Source: COE1 sp949066965 (GTDB lineage Bacteria; Bacillota; Clostridia; Lachnospirales; Lachnospiraceae). From it: a stretch of DNA of 64,000 nucleotides. The position numbers were made by a program, and so were the translations under genes. The notes under the pieces were generated by a model, which saw nothing but the letters and a program-made list of their open reading frames with translations, was not told the DNA's origin and made no database searches. Below are positions 33,663 to 42,560 of the stretch, piece by piece (position 1 is the stretch's first letter; the number at the start of each line of letters is the position of its first letter). Location of the stretch: positions 124,001-188,000 of the forward strand of contig CARTDA010000004.1 in the NCBI GenBank assembly GCA_949066965.1, given 5' to 3'.

Positions 33663-34802
33663 ATGGGATTAGATTTTAGCAAAACAAAAGCACAGTCAGC
33701 CGTACTGGCAAGTACGCCGGAAGCGAAGAACGAGATTGAGGTTGTCGAGGCGTATGATATCGTGGAAGACCGGCAGCAGATGAATAACGCGCTTGTCGGA
33801 TCGCAGGAGGTTGACGATATTGTAAGCACGATTGAAGTGGGAAACCTTGAGACGATTGTATCGTTTGGCGCCGAGGTTGCAGAGGAGATATCAAAGGCTT
33901 CGGACGTCGTGCTGAACAATGTCAATATGGCACAGCTGGACGATTCGAGCGAGATGCTCAATGCGCTTGCAAAGGTCATGGAGAAGTTTGACATTGACGA
34001 GCTCCAGGAAAATCCGTCTCTTTTTGGCAAACTTTTTGGTAACATGAGAAAGCAATTGGATAAAATACTGGATAAGTACCATACCATGGGAGACGAGGTT
34101 GACAAGATTTATGTGGAGCTCAAAAAATATGAGTCGGAAATCAAGCAGTCCAACCGCAATCTCAATACCATGTTCGACGCCAATGTCAACTATTACCATG
34201 AACTTGTCAAGTATATTCTGGCAGGCGAGCAGGGATGCAGGGAGCTTGAACAGTATATCGCACAGAGGGAGTCGGATATGCAGACGACAGGGGACACCTC
34301 CATCCAGTTTGAGATTACAAGCCTGAACCAGGCGCTGATGATGCTCGAGCAGCGGACACAGGACTTGCGGACGGCAGAGAGCGTTGCCATGCAGTCCATC
34401 CCGATGATTAAGGCGATGGAGTTCAGCAACATGAATCTTGTCAGAAAGATAAATTCTGCGTTTATTATAACACTTCCGGTATTTAAGCAGGCGCTTGCAC
34501 AGGCGATTATGCTGAAACGCCAGAAGATACAGGCTGAGGCGATGAGTGCGCTTGACGCAAAGACAAATGAGCTCTTAATCAAGAATGCACAGAATACGGT
34601 TGAGCAGACGAAGCTTACGACGGCGATGGCGGCGGGCAGCTCCATCAAGATTGAGACGCTTGAAACGACATGGAGAACAATTGTGGACGGCATTAACGAG
34701 ACAAGGCAGATTCAGAATGACGCAAGGCAGAAGCGCATCGAGGACCAGGCAAGGCTCGAGAACATCAAGCAGGAATTTAACAGGATGTACCATATGCCAT
34801 AG
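33663..34802 (+). CDS. telA: TelA-family toxic-anion-resistance protein
   Basis: A 379-aa, mostly helical soluble protein of the TelA/YceH family (PF05816). Typical features are the LFGKLFGNMRKQLDKILDKY segment at ~125, repeated YVELKKYESEIKQSNRNL coiled coils, and the C-terminal RTIVDGINETRQIQNDARQK motif. TelA proteins are linked to tellurite and antimicrobial tolerance and travel with TerD; the mechanism is unknown. The ribosome site GGAGG lies 6 bases before ATG. Confidence 0.92.
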   Translation: MGLDFSKTKAQSAVLASTPEAKNEIEVVEAYDIVEDRQQMNNALVGSQEVDDIVSTIEVGNLETIVSFGAEVAEEISKASDVVLNNVNMAQLDDSSEMLNALAKVMEKFDIDELQENPSLFGKLFGNMRKQLDKILDKYHTMGDEVDKIYVELKKYESEIKQSNRNLNTMFDANVNYYHELVKYILAGEQGCRELEQYIAQRESDMQTTGDTSIQFEITSLNQALMMLEQRTQDLRTAESVAMQSIPMIKAMEFSNMNLVRKINSAFIITLPVFKQALAQAIMLKRQKIQAEAMSALDAKTNELLIKNAQNTVEQTKLTTAMAAGSSIKIETLETTWRTIVDGINETRQIQNDARQKRIEDQARLENIKQEFNRMYHMP

Positions 34803-34877
34803 AAACCTGGTGGTATCTGATAAATGGAAAGCACTAAAAATAAATAAATATTTTTATTATTTAAGGAGGAAAAATAT

Positions 34878-35459
34878 ATGCCAATTAGTTTAGCAAAAGG
34901 ACAGAAAGTGGATCTGACAAAAGGAAACCCTGGGCTGAAGAAGATTATGGTAGGACTTGGATGGGACGTGAATACGTTTGATTCCGGTGCGGACTTTGAC
35001 CTTGACGCCGCAGCGTTTATGGTCGGGGCAAACGGAAAGTGCCCGACAGAAAAAGAATTTGTTTTCTACGGAAACCTGGCGCACCCGAGCGGGTCAGTGA
35101 AGCACATGGGCGATAACCTGACAGGAGAGGGAGAGGGCGACGATGAGCAGATTCAGATTGACCTTGAAAAAATTCCTGCAAATGTCGAGAAGGTGGCGTT
35201 TACGGTTACAATCTATGACTCGGATGCCAGGAGGCAGAATTTTGGCCAGGTTTCCAACGCATTTATCCGTATTGTGGACGAGACGACAAATACGGAACTG
35301 ATCCGCTATGACCTCGGGGAGGATTTCTCGATTGAGACGGCGGTTGTTGTCGGCGAGCTCTACAGGCATAATGGGGAGTGGAAGTTCAATGCGATTGGAA
35401 GCGGGTTCCAGGGCGGACTTGCGGCGCTCTGCGGACATTATGGAATAGAGGTTGCATAA
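34878..35459 (+). CDS. terD: TerD-family Ca2+-binding protein (copy 1)
   Basis: A 193-aa TerD domain. The GWDVNTFDSGADFDLDAAAF segment carries the first Ca2+-binding acidic loop, GEGEGDDEQIQIDL the second, and FSIETAVVVGELYRHNGEW the conserved end. TerD proteins bind Ca2+ and are membrane-associated stress factors. AAGGAGG precedes ATG. Three TerD genes follow in tandem. Confidence 0.95.
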   Translation: MPISLAKGQKVDLTKGNPGLKKIMVGLGWDVNTFDSGADFDLDAAAFMVGANGKCPTEKEFVFYGNLAHPSGSVKHMGDNLTGEGEGDDEQIQIDLEKIPANVEKVAFTVTIYDSDARRQNFGQVSNAFIRIVDETTNTELIRYDLGEDFSIETAVVVGELYRHNGEWKFNAIGSGFQGGLAALCGHYGIEVA

Positions 35460-35492
35460 CACAGTAAAAAATTGAAAATGGAGGATATAGGT

Positions 35493-36077
35493 ATGCCGGT
35501 TAGTTTGCAAAAGGGTCAGAAGGTTAGTCTTACAAAGGATAATCCAGGTCTGAAAAATGTTGTTGTGGGACTTGGATGGGATGTCAATGCATTTGATACA
35601 GGTGGGGATTTCGATTTGGACGCAGCTGCATTTCTTCTGACTGATACAGGAAAAGTTTCAAATTCGAGTGACTTTGTATTTTACGGAAATCTGACACATC
35701 CGTCAGGAAGCGTCGTGCACCAGGGAGATAACCTGACAGGTGTGGGAGACGGTGATGACGAGCAGATTAAGATTGATTTGTCAAAGGTTCCGGACAACAT
35801 CACGAAGATAGCAATTACGGTGACGATATATGAGCCGGAAGCGAGAAAGCAGAATTTCGGTCAGGTAAACAATGCGTTTATCCGAATCTATAATGAAGCA
35901 ACCGGCGAGGAGATGCTCCGCTATGACCTCGGGGAGGATTTCTCGATTGAGACGGCGGCGGTATTTGGCGAGCTGTACAAGAGCGGAAGTGAGTGGAAGT
36001 TCAATGCCATTGGAAGCGGATTCCAGGGCGGACTTGCAGCGCTCTGTGCAAATTTTGGTGTGGAAGTAAGCGCGTAA
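35493..36077 (+). CDS. terD: TerD-family Ca2+-binding protein (copy 2)
   Basis: Start ATG 35493 (behind TGGAGG) gives 194 aa and aligns with copy 1 at its first residue (PVSLQKGQKVSL). Both acidic loops are present (DTGGDFDLDAAAF and GDGDDEQIKIDL). It is close to copy 1 over the whole length, including the FSIETA segment and C-terminal SGFQGGLAALC, so the two come from a tandem duplication. Confidence 0.95.
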   Translation: MPVSLQKGQKVSLTKDNPGLKNVVVGLGWDVNAFDTGGDFDLDAAAFLLTDTGKVSNSSDFVFYGNLTHPSGSVVHQGDNLTGVGDGDDEQIKIDLSKVPDNITKIAITVTIYEPEARKQNFGQVNNAFIRIYNEATGEEMLRYDLGEDFSIETAAVFGELYKSGSEWKFNAIGSGFQGGLAALCANFGVEVSA

Positions 36078-36106
36078 AGAGTTTTGTTGACAGGAGGTAG
36101 AATAAA

Positions 36107-36697
36107 ATGTCAGTTAGTTTACAAAAAGGACAGAAGGTGAGTCTGTCAAAGGATAATGCCGGATTATCCAAAGTAATTGTAGGGCTTGGATGGGACGAGG
36201 CAAAGCGTGAAAAAAAAGGTTTTTTTGCACCGAAGCCACAGCCGATTGACTGTGACGCGTCTGCAATTTTGCTCATGAACGGAAAGCTTTGTGCAAATGA
36301 TGATGTCATTTATTTCAATAATCTGAGACATAAGACAGGAACCGTGCAGCATATGGGGGATAACCTCACTGGGGCGGGAGACGGCGATGATGAACAGATT
36401 ATTGTGGATCTGGCTGCAATTCCGGAACAGTATGATAGGATTGTGATTGTAGTCAATATTTATCAGGCATACCAGAGAAAACAGCATTTTGGAATGATTC
36501 AGAATGCGTTTATCCGCCTTGTTGATGCCAGGAACAACACAGAGATGTGCAAATACAATCTGTCTGAGGATTACTCAAATATGACGGCGATGATTTTTGG
36601 CGAGATATACAGACATAACGGTGAGTGGAAGTTCAATGCAGTTGGTCAGGGAACACAGGACCAGGGACTTGGGGAGCTCGTAAACAGATTTCTGTAA
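36107..36697 (+). CDS. terD: TerD-family protein, divergent copy 3
   Basis: A 196-aa TerD. The second acidic loop (GDGDDEQIIVDL) is intact, but the first is rebuilt: after GLGWDEA comes a basic insert (KREKKGFFAPKPQ) and then DCDASAIL in place of DFDLDAAAF. The C-terminus (GQGTQDQGLGELVNRF) also differs from copies 1 and 2. This variant type is known beside canonical TerD in ter clusters, and probably binds Ca2+ differently. AGGAGG precedes ATG. Confidence 0.93.
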   Translation: MSVSLQKGQKVSLSKDNAGLSKVIVGLGWDEAKREKKGFFAPKPQPIDCDASAILLMNGKLCANDDVIYFNNLRHKTGTVQHMGDNLTGAGDGDDEQIIVDLAAIPEQYDRIVIVVNIYQAYQRKQHFGMIQNAFIRLVDARNNTEMCKYNLSEDYSNMTAMIFGEIYRHNGEWKFNAVGQGTQDQGLGELVNRFL

Positions 36698-36708
36698 ATA
36701 GTGAAAAT

Positions 36709-36778
36709 GTTACTGGAACAACACGTACAGTAACAGATAAAAATCCGCAGGTTTGTGCATGGGGCATAAAGCTGCGGA
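36709..36778 (+). promoter_or_regulatory. Two leader hairpins before the Ca2+ ATPase gene
   Basis: GTTACTG/CAGTAAC (36709-36734) and a long hairpin TCCGCAG + TTTGTGC / GCATAAA + CTGCGGA (36744-36778) fill the 105-bp gap. The second ends 9 bp before the ribosome site, so it can affect translation or read-through from terD. It matches no riboswitch I know. Confidence 0.5.
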
Positions 36779-36802
36779 CTTTGAAAGGAGTATAATAATA
36801 AA

Positions 36803-39463
36803 ATGAAATTTAGTGGACTTAGTGACAAAGAGGTCGAGCAGTCGCGGGAGCAATACGGTTCGAACGCAATTCCTGACTCGGAACCTACCACCTTCTGGGA
36901 AGAGTTTAAGGAGACATTCGGAGACCCGATGATTAAAATCCTGCTTGCGATTGCGGCGCTGATGATTGTCATGTTTTTCTTTGGCTACGCGGAGATATAC
37001 GAGCCGCTGGGAACGATTATCGCGGTATTTATCGTGGCGTTTGTATCGGCAAAGACAGGTGTGGCGAGTGACACAAAGTACCGAGAGTTAAAGGACAGCA
37101 CGGAAAAGGACAAGTGTAAGGTATACAGAAACGGCGTTGTCACCGTTATCGAAGTGGATGATGTCGTCGTAGGAGATAAGGTGCTGCTTCAGTCCGGCGA
37201 TAAGGTTCCAGCTGACGGTATCCTGATTGACGGGTCGCTCAAGGTGGACAACTCGGCGCTCAACGGCGAGGCGGAGGAGTGCAAAAAGACGGCGGCAGAC
37301 CCGAGTGTACAGCTTGCGGATGACATTACTGGCGATACGTTCGTGGACAAGTATTCCCTGTTCCGCGGTGCAGTAATCTTTGACGGGGAAGGTATCCTCG
37401 ATGTCAGAAAAGTCGGAACAAAGACCATGATGGGTAAGATGGCAGAGGAGATGCAGGAGGAAGAGCCGGATTCTCCATTGAAGGTAAAGCTTGCAAAGCT
37501 TGCAAACCAGATTTCCACCTTTGGCTATATCGGTGCGGCAATCATTGCTGTCCTGTATTTTGCATACTTTATTGTCTCGGCAGGCGGTCCGTCGGCTTAC
37601 TTTACAAATGGCATTCAGGATATCATCATGGATGTGGTAAAGGCAGTTTCGCTGGCAGTCGTTATTATTGTCTGTGCGGTGCCGGAGGGACTTCCGCTGA
37701 TGATTTCCCTCGTGCTCATGCAGAATACGAGCAAGATGCTTGACCACAATGTCCTTGTCAGAAAGGCAGAGGGTATTGAGACGGCTGGTTCATTAAATAT
37801 TCTTTTTAGTGATAAGACAGGTACGATTACAAAAGGCTCGCTTGAGGTTGTGGATTTCTTCTGCGCGGACGGCAATTCCATTGATATCCCACAGCTGAGT
37901 AAGCACAGCAAGGTGAAGGGGCTTGTGGATCTGGCGATTGGCAAGAATACACAGTCCATGTTTGATGCTTCCCACAGGGTTATCGGCGGCAATGCAACCG
38001 ACCAGGCGCTGATGAAGTTCATCGGTGAGGAGACGTTTAACGCGCTGGCTTCCAACACGGAGTATGTTGTATCCGCGCACCAGGGATTTAATTCCACAAA
38101 CAAGTTCAGCCAGGCAAGGATTGACAATGTCGGCAAGACATTCTACAAGGGAGCGCCGGAGCGGCTTCTGGCAGCTGCGACGAAATATCTCGATGCGGAC
38201 GGAAATATCAGGGACATTGACAAGGCCGTGCTGGACAGAAAGATTGACGAGCTTGCGGCAAAAGCGATGCGTGTCCTTGCATTTGGCTATTCCGAGAGCG
38301 CGCTTGCGGAGAATAAGATTAACGAGGACATTGTCATTATCGGTCTGGTCGGCATCAGGGATGATGTGAGACCGGAGGCTCGGGATGCGATTAAGGAAGT
38401 TCAGAATGCCGGCATTCAGGTAGTCATGATTACAGGCGACAGGCTTGAGACGGCAGTGGCAATTGCGAAGGATGCCGGTCTTTTGCAGGGCAATGATGAC
38501 ATGGCGCTTTCTTCCGCGCAGTTAAATGAAATGTCGGATGACGACGTAAAGAAGATTATACCGAAAATCAGGGTGATTGCGAGGGCGCTTCCTACAGACA
38601 AGTCACGTATGGTAAGGCTGTGCCAGGAGATGAACCTTGTTGTGGGCATGACGGGTGACGGCGTAAATGATTCCCCTGCGCTGAAGCGTGCGGATGTAGG
38701 TTTTGCGATGGGAAGCGGTACAGAGGCAGCGAAGGAAGCTGGTAAGATTGTTATTTTGGATGATAACTTTAAGTCCATTAAGGATGCCATCCTGTATGGC
38801 AGGACAATTTACCATAATATCCTGAAATTCTGTAAATTCCAGCTGGTTATCAATGTGGCGGCAGTGATTGTCAGTGCGATAGCGCCGTTCTTCGGTGTCG
38901 AGGAGCCGCTGAAGGTTACCCATCTGCTGTTTGTCAATCTGGTAATGGACGGACTTGGCGCGATTATGCTTGGAAACGAGCCTGCACTCGAGAAGTATAT
39001 GCTTGAGAAACCGAGAAGAAGGGACGAGAGCATTGTAAGCAAGGCGATGATGGCACAGATTGTCACAATGGGTCTGTGGCTTACCGTGACGAGCTTTGTA
39101 TATTTGAAGGCACCATTCTTCCAGGAAATTTTTGACTATGACGAGGAACAGCATCTGACCGGATATTTTGTACTGTTTATCGTGAGCGCGCTGTTTAACG
39201 GCTTCAATGTAAGGGATGACGGATTCGGCATCTTCAAGGGACTTGACCAGAATACGGGATTCTTAAAGGTATTTTTTACCATCATTCTGGTGCAGGCAGT
39301 GATTGTAAATGCAGCATTGATACCGTTTGAGGTGTTTACATGGATTGGCAATATGTTCAGCTGTGTTCCGTTTGGCATCAAGGGCTGGATTACAGTCATT
39401 GTACTGGCGGCGACTATGATTCCGGTGGACATCGTGAGAAAGGTTATCGTAAACAGAAAATAA
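36803..39463 (+). CDS. P-type Ca2+-transporting ATPase
   Basis: An 886-aa P2-type cation pump. Seen in order: an N-terminal segment GLSDKEVEQSREQYGSNAIP, actuator motif LNGEAEE, the phosphorylation site LFSDKTGTITKG, the PEGLPL metal-site helix (CAVPEGLPLMISLV), the hinge GDGVNDSPALKRADVGFAMG, and C-terminal helices. The PEGL motif and length point to Ca2+ (SERCA/PMCA-like) rather than heavy metals. It sits in the slot where many ter operons carry TerC; a Ca2+ pump beside Ca2+-binding TerD proteins suggests control of cytosolic Ca2+. Confidence 0.93.
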   Translation: MKFSGLSDKEVEQSREQYGSNAIPDSEPTTFWEEFKETFGDPMIKILLAIAALMIVMFFFGYAEIYEPLGTIIAVFIVAFVSAKTGVASDTKYRELKDSTEKDKCKVYRNGVVTVIEVDDVVVGDKVLLQSGDKVPADGILIDGSLKVDNSALNGEAEECKKTAADPSVQLADDITGDTFVDKYSLFRGAVIFDGEGILDVRKVGTKTMMGKMAEEMQEEEPDSPLKVKLAKLANQISTFGYIGAAIIAVLYFAYFIVSAGGPSAYFTNGIQDIIMDVVKAVSLAVVIIVCAVPEGLPLMISLVLMQNTSKMLDHNVLVRKAEGIETAGSLNILFSDKTGTITKGSLEVVDFFCADGNSIDIPQLSKHSKVKGLVDLAIGKNTQSMFDASHRVIGGNATDQALMKFIGEETFNALASNTEYVVSAHQGFNSTNKFSQARIDNVGKTFYKGAPERLLAAATKYLDADGNIRDIDKAVLDRKIDELAAKAMRVLAFGYSESALAENKINEDIVIIGLVGIRDDVRPEARDAIKEVQNAGIQVVMITGDRLETAVAIAKDAGLLQGNDDMALSSAQLNEMSDDDVKKIIPKIRVIARALPTDKSRMVRLCQEMNLVVGMTGDGVNDSPALKRADVGFAMGSGTEAAKEAGKIVILDDNFKSIKDAILYGRTIYHNILKFCKFQLVINVAAVIVSAIAPFFGVEEPLKVTHLLFVNLVMDGLGAIMLGNEPALEKYMLEKPRRRDESIVSKAMMAQIVTMGLWLTVTSFVYLKAPFFQEIFDYDEEQHLTGYFVLFIVSALFNGFNVRDDGFGIFKGLDQNTGFLKVFFTIILVQAVIVNAALIPFEVFTWIGNMFSCVPFGIKGWITVIVLAATMIPVDIVRKVIVNRK

Positions 39464-39478
39464 AATTGTATGTGGAAA

Positions 39479-39518
39479 GGGAAGTGCAGGATACTTTGGT
39501 GGACTGCACTTCTTTTAT
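39479..39518 (+). terminator. Terminator after the Ca2+ ATPase gene
   Basis: GAAGTGCA, 14-base loop, TGCACTTC then TTTT, 16 bp after the stop codon. Confidence 0.85.
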
Positions 39519-39611
39519 GCGCAGGGGTGCGTAAGGAAATATGCAGCTTTGCTGCATGCACCTCGCGCGGTTGCACATGGGCGTCCGGGATGTATTTGGA
39601 GGGGGACGGGG

Positions 39612-40388
39612 ATGATTGTATTTCATACGGATTTGGACAATACACTGATCTATTCATACAGACATGACATAGGGCAGGACAGGATTTGCGCAGAGGTTTA
39701 TCAGGGAAGGGAAATATCCTTTATCACGCGGGAGACGTTACGGCTTTTGCAGCAAATCATGACACGGAAAGAACAGGTGCTTGTGGTGCCGACGACAACG
39801 AGGACAATCGAGCAGTATCAGCGGATTGACCTGGGCGTGGGAAAGCTGCGTTATGCGCTTGTCTGCAATGGCGGCGTGCTGCTTGTTGACGGAAAAGAGG
39901 ATGAAAACTGGTATCTGGAATCGCTGGAACGGATAAAGGGAAGCAGGCAGATGCTGGACAGGGCACTGGCGTTTCTCGAAAAGGATAAAAGAAGGACGTT
40001 TGACCTGCGGTTTATCAAAGAACTTTTTGTGTTTACCAAATGCGAGGAGCCGGAAGCGGTGGTCAGTGATTTGCAAAAAAAGACAGATGGGGATGTAGTT
40101 GACGTGTTTCACAATGGCGCGAAGGTGTATGTTGTCCCAAAGGCATTGGGCAAGGGAGCGGCTGTTGAGCGGTTCAGGAAATATGCAGGCGCGGACTTCG
40201 TGGCTGCAGCAGGGGACAGTGCATTTGACATTTCCATGCTGGAAGCTGCGGACTATGGGATTGCGGCACCGGAACTTGCGCAGAAATTCCGCTTTTCTGA
40301 TAAAGTAAACTGTCCGCCAGAAGAAAAGCTGTTCGCGGAAGCAGCGCTTGCGGCAGTGCTTCAGGTTTCTGCTGACAGACAGTTATGA
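39612..40388 (+). CDS. HAD-superfamily phosphatase (Ter-linked)
   Basis: ATG 39612 follows GGAGGGGG closely; the longer frame from 39549 runs through repeat sequence. The 258-aa protein has HAD motif I HTDLDNTLI at residues 5-13, motif II VPTTTRT, a lysine in the cap region, and motif IV AAAGDSAFDISMLEAA. A HAD phosphatase is one of the enzymes reported with the Ter biosynthetic module, where it would remove a phosphate from a ribosyl-type intermediate. The gene ends two bases before the stop of the convergent AIM24-like gene. Confidence 0.85.
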   Translation: MIVFHTDLDNTLIYSYRHDIGQDRICAEVYQGREISFITRETLRLLQQIMTRKEQVLVVPTTTRTIEQYQRIDLGVGKLRYALVCNGGVLLVDGKEDENWYLESLERIKGSRQMLDRALAFLEKDKRRTFDLRFIKELFVFTKCEEPEAVVSDLQKKTDGDVVDVFHNGAKVYVVPKALGKGAAVERFRKYAGADFVAAAGDSAFDISMLEAADYGIAAPELAQKFRFSDKVNCPPEEKLFAEAALAAVLQVSADRQL

Positions 40389-40390
40389 GG

Positions 40391-41122
40391 CTAATTGGGG
40401 CGATGCCCGAGTCGCCCGCCGTCCATGCCAAGGCTGACACCGCTCATGCGCTCACTTGGCTGGATAATGACCGTTACGGGCTGATGCCCGCCCCATTCAA
40501 AGCTGTAGGATTCTCCGGAGCTCTGCCCGATAAAGGTTTTCCAGTTCACATCCATCTTGATATCCGGATCACACGGACCTGCACCCATCCAGCAGACAAC
40601 TGCGTCCGGGTCGACAGCAAGTGTTGTGCCCGTCTGGATGTTGCTCAGCACAATCGGGTTCCCATCTACCAGAATGGCAACATAGGCATTGGGTCCCATG
40701 CCAGTCAGCGTGGAGGTGGCAAGCCCTTTCTGGGAGATAACGCCGCATCCGATAAAGCGCACATCGTATTTGCAGTCCTGCGTGAAAGCAAGGATGTTTT
40801 CTGACTCAATTGAGAGCATCTCGCCCTGCTGCAGCTGGTATACGACAACATGCTGTGCGTGATTTGCATAGTAGGTGATGCTGTCGCCATTCATCATGAC
40901 TTTCATCAGCGGCAGATTTTCACCAGTCACGCGCCGGATCAGGGAACCAAGCAGCGCCTGTCCTGCATTTTCCTGCGGACCAAGCAGCAGTTTTTCAAAC
41001 TTGTAGTTCTTATATCCGTTGTTTTCGCCACAAATGAAAGCGCCGGCTTTGGTAAACAGAACGTCATTTCCATGACAGGTAACCTTTAGGGTCAGTTCGT
41101 TTATTACTTCAAATGTCAACAT
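40391..41122 (-). CDS. AIM24/TIGR00266-family protein
   Basis: A 243-aa all-beta protein. Motifs are TKAGAFICGENNG, GSLIRRVTGENLPLMK, ITYYANHAQHVVVYQL and, near the C-terminus, GEGY-like SSGESYSFEWGG. The family is a double beta-barrel (AIM24/YjfI/TIGR00266 type), related to TerD-type jelly-roll partners and often near ter or phage-shock genes; biochemical function unknown. AAGGAG precedes ATG by 10 bases. It follows the TerD-like gene (41147) on the same strand by 24 bp. Confidence 0.8.
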   Translation of the reverse strand: MLTFEVINELTLKVTCHGNDVLFTKAGAFICGENNGYKNYKFEKLLLGPQENAGQALLGSLIRRVTGENLPLMKVMMNGDSITYYANHAQHVVVYQLQQGEMLSIESENILAFTQDCKYDVRFIGCGVISQKGLATSTLTGMGPNAYVAILVDGNPIVLSNIQTGTTLAVDPDAVVCWMGAGPCDPDIKMDVNWKTFIGQSSGESYSFEWGGHQPVTVIIQPSERMSGVSLGMDGGRLGHRPN

Positions 41123-41146
41123 ATATGTATACTCCTTTTTTCAATT

Positions 41147-42037
41147 TTATATAACCTGTACACCATATAAGGCGCACAGCCCGGCGAGATCCTTTGCAAC
41201 GCCGTTCCCGACCGCGTTAAATTTCCATGCGCCGTTGTGCTGGTACAGCTCTCCAATCATCATCGAAATCACGTTGTTATAATACTCGGTCATCAGGAAG
41301 CTGACTAGCTCCTTTCCTGATTTGTCCATGATGCGCACATAGGCATCCTTGAGCATACCGAAATGGAGCCTGTTTTGCAGCGCGTCATTGATGGTGAGGA
41401 CAAAGACGATTTTCTTTACCCTTGGGTCTAATTTCCCCAAATCAATCTGTATTTTTTCGCGGTCGGCACCGCCGCCCTCCATAAACCGGGTGCTTTTATC
41501 GGGGCTTAGCGCCTGTCCGTAAAATACAAACCAGCTGTCTCCGATGACTTTTCCGTCGGCCCCGAGCAGGAATGCCGACACGTCCACATCGCATCTGGAA
41601 TCCGTGACATTCCACCCGAAACAGGCATCGACAGCAGTGATGACACCTGACGAGAGCAACACTTTTTGCCCCTTCTGCACTTTGTTTTCCAGTGCGGGGA
41701 TTGGCTTTTCGATAACGCCTGCAATGGTGCCCTGCGTGTTTTGCTGTCCGGCAGTCAGGGCAGGCTGGCAGTTTTGCGGCTGTCTGATTTGTGCCTGCTG
41801 TCTTGGCGGAATGGGGCTGCCGTGACCTGGAACACCTGGAGCAGGGCTGTTTTGCGGCGGCTGCTGTGTAATGCCCGGATACGGCGGGGCAGCAGCCATG
41901 CGGTTTCCGCTGGATTTATTGTTCATGATTGTTGCAATGTTGTTTCTATCTTTTACACTGTGAGGGTCGGGCACATTGAGCGACAGAATTGAGCTGTGGT
42001 TCATGGCGCCGCGTGTTTTTGTTTTAACAGTTATCAC
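41147..42037 (-). CDS. terD: TerD-domain protein with Pro/Gln-rich N-terminal region
   Basis: I prefer the GTG at 42037, 10 bases after GGAGGT, giving 296 aa; a frame reaching 42124 lacks a site. Residues ~1-110 are low-complexity (PPYPGITQQPPQNSPAPG; QQAQIRQPQNCQP). The C-terminal ~185 residues are a TerD fold: VQKGQKVLLSS, CFGWNV, CDVDVSAFLLG, GADREKIQIDLG and MMIGELYQHNGAW. Several acidic Ca2+ ligands of TerD1/2 are changed (GGADREK in place of GDGDDEQ). The disordered arm may bind partners. It forms a two-gene minus-strand unit with the AIM24-like gene. Confidence 0.88.
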   Translation of the reverse strand: MITVKTKTRGAMNHSSILSLNVPDPHSVKDRNNIATIMNNKSSGNRMAAAPPYPGITQQPPQNSPAPGVPGHGSPIPPRQQAQIRQPQNCQPALTAGQQNTQGTIAGVIEKPIPALENKVQKGQKVLLSSGVITAVDACFGWNVTDSRCDVDVSAFLLGADGKVIGDSWFVFYGQALSPDKSTRFMEGGGADREKIQIDLGKLDPRVKKIVFVLTINDALQNRLHFGMLKDAYVRIMDKSGKELVSFLMTEYYNNVISMMIGELYQHNGAWKFNAVGNGVAKDLAGLCALYGVQVI

Positions 42038-42438
42038 CTTGTAAATTACCTCCGTCTGTGTCGTTTTTATGCATACGGATGCGGAAAGGAAGTGTGCAGC
42101 GAAAGCTGCCCGCGTCCGGCGCATGGGTAGGGAAAGATAAATCTTTCCTGCTCAATTGAATGCAGGGCAGTGTTCAGACACGCTCTGAAAATCATTATAA
42201 CACAATTGACAGGCGTATGCATTAAAAATACATTAAGGAACGGTGACAACTGCTGCCATGTATTGAATATTTTTGTAACAGTTCAGTCCAGGACTTTGCA
42301 TTTACTGCAAATTATGGCTTACAGGCCACATGAAATAGCGTAGTGGCAGAGATGCATCAAGCCACGGAACGTGGCTTTGATACCAACGAAGTGGTTATGC
42401 ATGGATTGATGCCTGTAACATATTTTTTGTTCAGTACC

Positions 42439-42467
42439 TTATCAAAGCATGACAAATGTATTATAAT
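42439..42467 (+). promoter_or_regulatory. Putative promoter of the diguanylate cyclase gene
   Basis: TTATCA (42439-42444), 17-bp spacer, TATAAT (42462-42467). Confidence 0.5.
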
Positions 42468-42480
42468 AAGAGCATGGTGC

Positions 42481-42519
42481 GATATTTACGGCAGAGTTCA
42501 TCTGCCGCGAACATATATC
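42481..42519. repeat. Hairpin repeat, ACTCACGGCAGAT family (copy 3)
   Basis: GATATTTACGGCAGA, short loop, TCTGCCGCGAACATATATC. It lies in the leader of the diguanylate cyclase gene. Confidence 0.65.
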
Positions 42520-42560
42520 AAATGAATATCGATTTTCCAATGTAGGAAGAAGCATAGGAG

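Larger units (their letters stand above)
42038..42560. other. Repeat-rich divergent intergenic region
   Basis: 523 bp with no gene. Contents: hairpin GCAGCGAAAGCTGC and GGGAAAGAT/ATCTTTCC palindromes (~42098-42160); a GGACTTTGCA/TGCAAA unit and GATGCATCAAGCCACG ... GCATGGATTGATG arms (~42283-42420) like those after the superoxide reductase gene; a promoter (42439-42467); a hairpin of the ACTCACGGCAGAT family (42481-42519). Confidence 0.6.

Noticed and set aside
36709..36778. yybP-ykoY-type riboswitch before the P-type ATPase
   Set aside because: The two hairpins lack the conserved internal sequences of that class; only simple stems are seen.
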